Positions 23,436 through 29,055 of a stretch of DNA of 34,093 nucleotides are shown here, in pieces. Within the stretch, counting starts at the first letter, position 1, and the number at the start of each line of letters is the position of its first letter. This DNA is from Neorhizobium sp. UBA7851 (lineage in GTDB: Bacteria > Pseudomonadota > Alphaproteobacteria > Rhizobiales > Rhizobiaceae). Where the stretch lies: contig DLSX01000111.1 in the NCBI GenBank assembly GCA_002500765.1, positions 1 through 34,093 of the forward strand, in the 5' to 3' direction. A program made the position numbers and the translations under genes. The notes under the pieces were generated by a model. That model was not told the DNA's origin. It was given only the letters and a program-made list of their open reading frames with translations, and made no database searches.

Positions 23436-24227
23436 TCAGGCCGCAGACTGAGCCCGCAATTCCGCCAGGCGTTTCGCGGCAGTCGGCGGTAGCGGGAGGT
23501 TCGGGTTGGCTTCGACCGTTTCGATCAGCAGTTCGTCGCTCGCTTTTTCCATCGTCTCGATCAAATGGGCGTAAAAGGCATCCGGGTCCATGCCGGGCTG
23601 GATCGGCGGCAGGATGCGGACCTTGAAGTGGCCGGGATATTTCACCAGCTTGCGGCGGCCCCAGAAGAGGCCCCAATGGGCAACGATCGGCACGACCGGG
23701 ACCTGAACGTCGCGATAGATGCGGGCAATGCCGTAGCGGTATTGCGGTTCGTCACCGGGCGCGCGGCGGGTACCCTCGGGGTAGATGATCAGCTGGCGGC
23801 CGTTCGCCATCTCCTGCTTGGTGCGCTTCATGACATCGACCATGACCTTGCCACGGGCACCGCGGTTGACCGGGATCATCTTCTGCTTGGCGACATACCA
23901 GCCGAACAGAGGGATCCATGTCAGCTCGCGCTTCAGGATGTAGACCGGATCGCGCTGGTGCGGCAGGAGAGCGAACGTATCCCAGGCCGACTGGTGTTTC
24001 GGGGCAAAGATGCAGCCGCCTTCGGGAATGTTTTCGAGGCCTTCGATTTCGAACGTCGCGCCGAGGATTTTTTCCGCGAGCCGGTTGACGGCTTTCGCCC
24101 ATGCCTTCGGGACCCGCAGGGCAGCCTTGCGCGGCGCCAGGAAATAGTAGGGCGAACAGACGATCATCCGGACGATGAGATCGGTGTAGAAGGCGGTGTT
24201 GAACAGCACCGAGCGCAACAGCAGCAT
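23436..24227 (-). CDS. plsC: 1-acyl-sn-glycerol-3-phosphate acyltransferase
   Basis: PlsC adds the second acyl chain to lysophosphatidic acid, giving phosphatidic acid at the inner membrane. The 263-residue product has the acyltransferase box HQSAWD at 78-83 (H-x4-D), the later EGTRR at 151-155, and VPIVAHWGLFWGRRK; the N-terminal hydrophobic stretch (about 8-30) likely anchors it. GAGGA precedes the ATG. It is the last gene of a minus-strand run ftsE, ftsX, ydcF, plsC with gaps of about 70 bases, so it may be transcribed with them or alone. Other PlsC-like proteins acylate ornithine lipids; the name is by best fit. Confidence 0.88.
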   Translation of the reverse strand: MLLLRSVLFNTAFYTDLIVRMIVCSPYYFLAPRKAALRVPKAWAKAVNRLAEKILGATFEIEGLENIPEGGCIFAPKHQSAWDTFALLPHQRDPVYILKRELTWIPLFGWYVAKQKMIPVNRGARGKVMVDVMKRTKQEMANGRQLIIYPEGTRRAPGDEPQYRYGIARIYRDVQVPVVPIVAHWGLFWGRRKLVKYPGHFKVRILPPIQPGMDPDAFYAHLIETMEKASDELLIETVEANPNLPLPPTAAKRLAELRAQSAA

Positions 24228-24297
24228 TATGGCTTCCTCTTGAGTAAGCGTTGCCTACACGAGATCGCGCGCGGACAAAAGAGCCGTTTGGGAGAGA

Positions 24298-25032
24298 TCA
24301 GGGCGAAGGATTTGCAGTCTTGCTGCGATCCTCTTCTTCTGTCCGCAGTCCCGTCCAGCGGGCAACCCCCAGCCAGTCCCGGAATGAAGCCAGGACCACC
24401 TTGGCGTATTCCGACAGCATGGTGCGCAGCGTGTCGGGTTCCGCGAACCAGGCGCGGCGGGCAAGGTCGGCATTGACGACGGGGTAGGGGATGAATTCTG
24501 TCTGAGGATCGGCGCGGCGCAGTTCGTGCAGGCTTCGCAGCATATGATAGTTGTTGGTCACGACCAGCACGGACTTGTACCCGTGATCATGAATCCAGCG
24601 GGTGATCTCGTTGGCATTGCCGATCGTGTCGATCGCGTCGTAACCGATATCGACGCAACACTTGAACAGGTCGGCGGATGCCTGGGTGACCTTGCGGATC
24701 TGGGTCGGCGTCGTGGACGGATGGGCGCCGGAGATCAGCAGCCGCTGGCCGGCTCCGTCCCGTAACAATCCCACGGCCTGTTCGATGCGAAGATAACCGC
24801 CGGTGAGAACCACGATGGCGTCCGCCTTCACGCCGTCCGGCGCACGTAGCGAGGTCACCGAATCAGCGAACCATAAAAAACCGCCGCCGAGGATCGCCAC
24901 GCAGATGAAGACCAGCATGATCAGACGCCTTGCGAACCGCCGCAAGGCGCTCTGGCGCGACAATAACCCGATATCGTGCCGATCCGGAGGTCGGCTTTCG
25001 GGCGTCCAGCGATTGCTCCTGCCGAATTTCAT
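24298..25032 (-). CDS. YdcF-family (DUF218) membrane protein
   Basis: The 244-residue product has one membrane helix (RLIMLVFICVAILGGGFLWF, about 36-55) and a DUF218 domain with ADAIVVLTGGYLRIEQAVGLL, LLISGAHPSTT and VVTNNYHMLRSLHELRR. DUF218 proteins such as SanA, ElyC and YdcF are linked to envelope integrity and polysaccharide handling; the exact activity is not known. It lies between ftsX and plsC on the same strand. A candidate promoter (25062-25090) sits in the gap after ftsX. The N-terminal 35 residues are charged and cytoplasmic by prediction. Confidence 0.85.
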   Translation of the reverse strand: MKFGRSNRWTPESRPPDRHDIGLLSRQSALRRFARRLIMLVFICVAILGGGFLWFADSVTSLRAPDGVKADAIVVLTGGYLRIEQAVGLLRDGAGQRLLISGAHPSTTPTQIRKVTQASADLFKCCVDIGYDAIDTIGNANEITRWIHDHGYKSVLVVTNNYHMLRSLHELRRADPQTEFIPYPVVNADLARRAWFAEPDTLRTMLSEYAKVVLASFRDWLGVARWTGLRTEEEDRSKTANPSP

Positions 25033-25061
25033 GACCCGTCATTAGTCGCAGATTGAGGCAG

Positions 25062-25090
25062 TGGATAGTCCCCGAAACATTACCAAGCAA
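25062..25090 (-). promoter_or_regulatory. candidate promoter of the ydcF-like gene
   Basis: TTGCTT (25085-25090) and TATCCA (25062-25067) on the minus strand are 17 bases apart, each 4/6 to consensus, in the 70-base gap between ftsX and the ydcF-like gene. The genes may instead be cotranscribed. Confidence 0.3.
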
Positions 25091-25102
25091 CATGACTACA
25101 TG

Positions 25103-26146
25103 TCACGATGGCGGCAGTCCATCGGAGCGGGAAGGATCGGAGCGAACAAGGTCGATTTCATCGATCGTCCGCATGACTGTGAAACGGGCGGTCACGGTCG
25201 TCAGAAGGGCGATGACCAGCATGGTTGCGAAGATGCCGAGATAGCCGGACCAGCCGATGGTGAAGGAGCCGAATAGGGCCATCGCCTGTTCACTTTCCGG
25301 TGTGGCGCGGGAATTCGACTGCCAGAGGCTCGCCGTCGCGAAGAGCAGCGCGGCCACCGCGCTGCCGATCGCCGAGCCCTTGAGGCTGATCTTGAGGAAG
25401 TGTTTCTGGAATTCGTGGGCAACGAAGGTACGCTCTGCGCCGACAAAGTGCAGGACCTCGACGATGTGCCGGTTGCCTGACAGCGCGCCGCGGGTGGCGA
25501 AGATCACGGTCAGGATCATCGCGGTGAAAACAAGGATCAGGACGCCGGTTCCGATCCAGACGGTGGTGCGTGCCATGGAAACCAGCCGGTCGACCCAGGT
25601 GCGGTGATCATCGAGAAAGGCCTGCGGCAGCTCCGTTTTCAACAGCGCGCGCATACCTTCGAAATCCGGCGGATTGCTCTCGTCGATGGTGATGATGACA
25701 AGACGGGGGACGGGCAGCTCGTCCAGCTGCAGGTCCGCGCCGAGCCAGGGTTCGAGAAGCCTTGCGGTCGCGGCGTCATCCATGATCGTGCCGGACCTGG
25801 TTCCGACGAAGGTCAGCGCCAGATCGCGGGCCTTTTTCAGCGCCGCGTCCATGTCCAGGCCGTCGGCGGGCTTGATCTGGATGGTGATCTCACGTGAGAT
25901 CTGGCTCTGCCAGCCGGCTGCGGTGGTGCGCACCATGCTGACTGCGCCGAGCGTCAGACAGGCGAGAAAGGCCATGATGGCGATGACGACCATCAGCGCA
26001 TTGCCCTGGATATTGGCAGGCGGCAGGATTGCTCCTGTCGGGCGAACACGCATCTCCGCGCGCCGCCGTGACGTGTCCTGACGTCCCTTGTTCGTGTTTT
26101 CCTCTTCGGGAAGATCGGACCTTCCCATCCGGCCTGCCTCATTCAT
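25103..26146 (-). CDS. ftsX: cell division ABC transporter permease FtsX
   Basis: FtsX is the membrane half of FtsEX, which controls septal peptidoglycan hydrolases during division. The 347-residue product has four membrane segments (about 51-72, 196-217, 257-275, 300-320) and a large periplasmic loop between the first two, as expected. The N-terminal 50 residues are hydrophilic and longer than in E. coli; the usual start may be the second ATG seven codons in. Its start overlaps the end of ftsE by 8 bases, so the two are coupled. Confidence 0.93.
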   Translation of the reverse strand: MNEAGRMGRSDLPEEENTNKGRQDTSRRRAEMRVRPTGAILPPANIQGNALMVVIAIMAFLACLTLGAVSMVRTTAAGWQSQISREITIQIKPADGLDMDAALKKARDLALTFVGTRSGTIMDDAATARLLEPWLGADLQLDELPVPRLVIITIDESNPPDFEGMRALLKTELPQAFLDDHRTWVDRLVSMARTTVWIGTGVLILVFTAMILTVIFATRGALSGNRHIVEVLHFVGAERTFVAHEFQKHFLKISLKGSAIGSAVAALLFATASLWQSNSRATPESEQAMALFGSFTIGWSGYLGIFATMLVIALLTTVTARFTVMRTIDEIDLVRSDPSRSDGLPPS

Positions 26147-26798
26147 AGATATCGAGCCGTCCTTCGGTCAGGATCATGCGGCGCGCATCGACCTGATCCA
26201 TCAGTGCCAGATCATGCGTGGCGATAACGACGGCGGTGCCCAGTCGGTTCAATTCCAGAAACAGGCTGAGCAGGCGGCGGGCCATCGGCGGATCGACATT
26301 GCCCGTCGGTTCGTCGGCCAGCAATATTTCCGGCCGGTCCATCAGGGCGCGGGCAATCGCGGCGCGCTGCTTTTCCCCACCGGACAGGATTGCCGGCAAA
26401 ACGTTAATCCGCTCTCCGAGACCGACCCATTTCAGAAGGTCGATCACGTCATTGCGATAGGATGCCTCGTCCTTGCCTCTGACGCGCAAGGGCAGGGCGA
26501 CGTTCTCATAGGTCGTCAGGTGGTCGAGAAGGCGAAAGTCCTGGAAGACGATGCCGACGCGACGGCGCAGCATCGGAAATTCGCCGCGCGGGATCTGCGA
26601 CAGGTCGCGTCCGAACATGCGGATGATGCCGCGGGTCGGATTGAGCGACATGAACAGCAGCCGGAGCAGCGTCGTCTTGCCAGCGCCCGAAGGGCCGGTG
26701 AGGAACTGGAAGGATCGTTTGGGAATGTCGAACGTCATGTCCCGGAGGATTTCCGGGCCCATGCCATAACGCAGACCGACATTTTCGAAATGGATCAC
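26139..26798 (-). CDS. ftsE: cell division ATP-binding protein FtsE
   Basis: FtsE is the ATPase half of FtsEX. The 219-residue product has Walker A GPSGAGKT (35-42), Q-loop FQDF, ABC signature LSGGEKQR (138-145), Walker B ILLADEPTGN (158-167) and the switch His in VIATHD. Length is standard. It overlaps ftsX by 8 bases and is divergent from the 227-aa membrane protein gene across 223 bases; a TTGACT at about 26876-26881 (minus) may be its -35, and two GGGTAAAT copies spaced 11 bases apart (26854-26872) lie in the same gap. Confidence 0.95.
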   Translation of the reverse strand: MIHFENVGLRYGMGPEILRDMTFDIPKRSFQFLTGPSGAGKTTLLRLLFMSLNPTRGIIRMFGRDLSQIPRGEFPMLRRRVGIVFQDFRLLDHLTTYENVALPLRVRGKDEASYRNDVIDLLKWVGLGERINVLPAILSGGEKQRAAIARALMDRPEILLADEPTGNVDPPMARRLLSLFLELNRLGTAVVIATHDLALMDQVDARRMILTEGRLDIYE

Positions 26799-26914
26799 CG
26801 GAGACCTTGTCTTGGCTGTGTGTAGCTTTGAACGGCTATCTCTTAACGCCGCGGGTAAATGAAGGGTAAATCAGGCAGTCAAAAGGGCGATTTTCAGGCC
26901 GAATTTGGAAAGCG

Positions 26915-26922
26915 TTAACCAT
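26915..26922 (+). promoter_or_regulatory. CtrA-like half-site TTAACCAT in the ftsE divergent region
   Basis: TTAACCAT equals the half-site of the cell-cycle regulator CtrA known from Caulobacter. It lies 107 bases before the 227-aa protein start and 117 bases from ftsE. The same octamer with matching flanks (CGTTAACCATnTCA-like) appears before the CpdR-like gene. No full TTAA-N7-TTAA box is present. Confidence 0.3.
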
Positions 26923-26953
26923 ATCAGTTTACGACCGAGGAGAGTTTGTTTCA

Positions 26954-27025
26954 ATGCCCGACCTCCGATGCCTGATCAAGACCGATCCGGGCGGTTCTGA
27001 CGAGGCGGGCGGAGAGGGCCCATGA
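26954..27025 (+). CDS. 23-codon upstream open frame coupled to the next gene
   Basis: ATG 26954 to TGA 27023-27025 encodes MPDLRCLIKTDPGGSDEAGG plus three residues. GAGGAGAG (26937-26944) lies nine bases before the ATG, and the stop overlaps the next start as ATGA. The peptide matches nothing I know. It could be a leader peptide, a decayed N-terminus or a small gene. Confidence 0.35.
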   Translation: MPDLRCLIKTDPGGSDEAGGEGP

Positions 27026-27705
27026 GCACCTTCCAGGACCGTTACAAAGCCCGCGCCGAGATGCCGATCGATATCTTGCCGCCAGAGGGTGATGAGAAGG
27101 GCGGCAAGGGGAAGGTCATTCGTTTTCCCAGGGCGTTTGCGAGGTCGTCGGAAATCGAGGATGCGCATTTCGTGCCGGTCAATGACCGGACGCGGCGCCG
27201 CAGTTCGGCCGAGGCTTGCCCGAATGATCGCCGCCCGGGAAAGGCAAAGGCGGTGCTGCCTGAAGCCGCTTTCGGCGGCGTGCTCGGTGCGATCGAAAGA
27301 AAACTCCTGCGCCTTTCTCCGGACGCCTTCGTTGCCGTCGTCGCAAGTGTTGTCGTTACCGTGTTCACGCTGTTCGGCGGCTTCTCGCTGCTTTCGGGTG
27401 GCGCATCGGCCGATCCGGGGCCGGCGCTCGATATCACCCATGTGACGATGACGCCGCAGGATGCCAATGGCATGCGGGTGCTTTTGATCAACGGGATCGT
27501 CGAAAACCGGACAGAGGGTCGTCTCGCCATGCCGTCGATCCGTGCGGAGCTCATCTCGGGCGAGGTCGTGGTCGCGAGCACGTTGATCTCGACCTCCGCT
27601 TCCCAGATCGGTGGCCGCGAAAGCTACGGCTTTTCCGTCCGTGTGCCCCATCCCGGTGGAAAACTTCCCGATCTCAGGCTCTCTTTGGCCGAGCGCGGGG
27701 CCTGA
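27022..27705 (+). CDS. single-pass membrane protein beside ftsEX, function unknown
   Basis: The 227-residue product has a charged N-terminal half (about 1-95; includes MPIDILPPEGDEKGGKGKV and RRRSS), one membrane helix (AFVAVVASVVVTVFTLFGGF, about 102-121) and a C-terminal domain with ALDITHVTMTPQDANGMRVL and INGIVENRTEG, which looks like the FxLYD/DUF3426-type beta domain found in zinc-ribbon membrane proteins. Here no Cys-x2-Cys zinc ribbon precedes it. GGAGAGG lies before the ATG. A 23-codon frame overlaps the start. Position next to ftsE in divergent orientation is one I recall in other rhizobia, but the role is unknown. Confidence 0.78.
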   Translation: MSTFQDRYKARAEMPIDILPPEGDEKGGKGKVIRFPRAFARSSEIEDAHFVPVNDRTRRRSSAEACPNDRRPGKAKAVLPEAAFGGVLGAIERKLLRLSPDAFVAVVASVVVTVFTLFGGFSLLSGGASADPGPALDITHVTMTPQDANGMRVLLINGIVENRTEGRLAMPSIRAELISGEVVVASTLISTSASQIGGRESYGFSVRVPHPGGKLPDLRLSLAERGA

Positions 27706-27768
27706 AAGCTTTCTTTAGCAGTACCGATTGTGCTATCGCGGCGTCTTTAGGACACGCAGGAGAGCCTC

Positions 27769-28311
27769 ATGCCAGTCGTGCGCGGCAAGCAGATCGAACC
27801 GCTATTTTCCGCCGAGCAGATTGCCGAGCGCAATCATGCCATCGCTGCCGAGATCGCCAGCGGCCCGACCAAGGACCTGCTCGTCATCGCGATCCTCAAG
27901 GGCTCGTTCATTTTCGCAGCCGACCTTCTGCGCTCGCTGCACGAAACGGGCCTTGCACCGGAGGTCGAATTCATCACGCTGTCGAGCTACGGCACGGGCA
28001 CGGTGTCGCAGGGCGTTCGCATCGTCAAGGATATCGACAGCGACGTGCATGGCCGCGACGTTCTCCTGATCGACGATATTCTCGAATCCGGCCGTACGCT
28101 GAAATTCGCCAAGGAACTGCTCTATGAGCGCGGCGCGCGCAACGTGACGATCGCCGTGCTGCTCGACAAGAGCGTCAAGCGCAAGGAGGAGCTGGAAGCC
28201 GATTACGTCGGTTTCGAATGCCCGGATTATTTCGTCGTCGGCTACGGCATGGATGCGGCTTACGCCTTCCGCGAACTGCCTTTCGTCGGCGTGGTGACCG
28301 GCGACGCGTGA
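27769..28311 (+). CDS. hpt: hypoxanthine phosphoribosyltransferase
   Basis: Hpt salvages hypoxanthine (and often guanine) to IMP/GMP with PRPP. The 180-residue product has the PRPP loop VLLIDDILESGRTL at 98-111, LKGSFIFAADLLR with the cis-peptide region, and VGFECPDYFVVGYGMD near the C-terminus for base recognition. AGGAGAG lies before the ATG. It follows the membrane protein gene by 63 bases and precedes a CpdR-like regulator on the same strand, 150 bases on. Nothing unusual is seen. Confidence 0.95.
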   Translation: MPVVRGKQIEPLFSAEQIAERNHAIAAEIASGPTKDLLVIAILKGSFIFAADLLRSLHETGLAPEVEFITLSSYGTGTVSQGVRIVKDIDSDVHGRDVLLIDDILESGRTLKFAKELLYERGARNVTIAVLLDKSVKRKEELEADYVGFECPDYFVVGYGMDAAYAFRELPFVGVVTGDA

Positions 28312-28363
28312 TGCGGGACGAGCGTCGGGATGCAGGAAATTGTATCCCGATAGTCGCAAGACG

Positions 28364-28371
28364 TTAACCAT
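28364..28371 (+). promoter_or_regulatory. CtrA-like half-site TTAACCAT before the CpdR-like gene
   Basis: The octamer lies 98 bases before the likely start at 28462. CtrA controls cpdR in Caulobacter by established work; whether this half-site is used is inference. The pairing half-site (TTAA seven bases on) is absent; ACAC stands there. Confidence 0.35.
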
Positions 28372-28461
28372 CTCACACCTCGGCAGGGGGCCTGTTTACT
28401 CCTCGAAAAGGAAAGTCTGGTCATTTGCTCCCGAATTGAAACACAGGGAGCGATGATCGCT

Positions 28462-28839
28462 ATGGCCAGAATCCTGATTACCGAGGATGAGGAATCTCTC
28501 CGTCGCTTCGTCGCGCGGGCTCTACGCCTTGATGGCCATGAAACCTTCGAAGCCGGTGACGGGGCCGAAGGGCTGGAGCGTCTCGATGAGGGCTCCTACG
28601 ATCTGCTTCTCTCCGATATCCGCATGCCCGTCATGGACGGGATCGAACTCGCTCATCAGGCATCCGCCCGTTTTCCCGAGATGAAAATCCTGCTGATGAC
28701 CGGTTACGCCGAGCAGCGGGAACGCGCTGACGATCTTGCCTCCAAGATCGTCGATGTGGTGCCGAAGCCGTTCGCCCTGCCGGAGATCCGCAAGGCTGTC
28801 GCACGGGCGCTTGCCGGCGTGTCGTCGCAGGCTGCTTGA
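28462..28839 (+). CDS. cpdR: single-domain response regulator, CpdR-like
   Basis: The 125-residue product is a lone receiver domain with the acidic pair near 8-9, phospho-acceptor Asp52 (LLLSDIRMPVMDG), Thr80 (LLMTGYAEQ) and Lys102 (VVPKPF); no output domain follows. In Caulobacter and Sinorhizobium, CpdR proteins control ClpXP-dependent destruction of cell-cycle factors. Start at 28462 matches family N-termini (MARILITEDE); an ATG at 28453 is only two bases after AGGGAG, so the start is uncertain by three residues. A CtrA-like half-site lies upstream and a large palindromic element follows the stop. Which of the CpdR paralogs this is cannot be told here. Confidence 0.85.
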   Translation: MARILITEDEESLRRFVARALRLDGHETFEAGDGAEGLERLDEGSYDLLLSDIRMPVMDGIELAHQASARFPEMKILLMTGYAEQRERADDLASKIVDVVPKPFALPEIRKAVARALAGVSSQAA

Positions 28840-28863
28840 TAAGATCTGTGGGATTGAAACGGT

Positions 28864-29041
28864 CCCCTCACCAACAAAATCTAAGACTTAGCCTTTGGCT
28901 AAGATCTTGATTTTGTAACCTCTCCCACAAGGGGAGAGGTAAGTGTCGAGTTTGCCTCACCGGTATCTCTCCCCTTGTGGGAGAGAAAGCGATTTCAACA
29001 TCTTAGCCGAAGGCTAAGTGTTAGAAATCGCAAGTGAGGGG
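28864..29041. repeat. clover-like palindromic mosaic element between convergent genes
   Basis: Outer arms CCCCTCAC (28864-28871) and GTGAGGGG (29034-29041) enclose four hairpins: CAAAAT..CTTAGCC/GGCTAAG..ATTTTG (28875-28915), ACCTCTCCC/GGGAGAGGT (28918-28940), TCTCTCCC/GGGAGAGA (28966-28986) and GCGATTTC..CTTAGCC/GGCTAAG..GAAATCGC (28989-29031). Hairpins 1 and 4 share the CTTAGCC core, and 2 and 3 are near inverse copies, so the whole element is nearly self-inverse. It fills the 216-base gap between the CpdR-like and DUF4175 genes; nothing else is seen there. The end sequence resembles that of the element at 23266-23422. Confidence 0.8.
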
Positions 29042-29055
29042 AATTTTCCGTCGCC

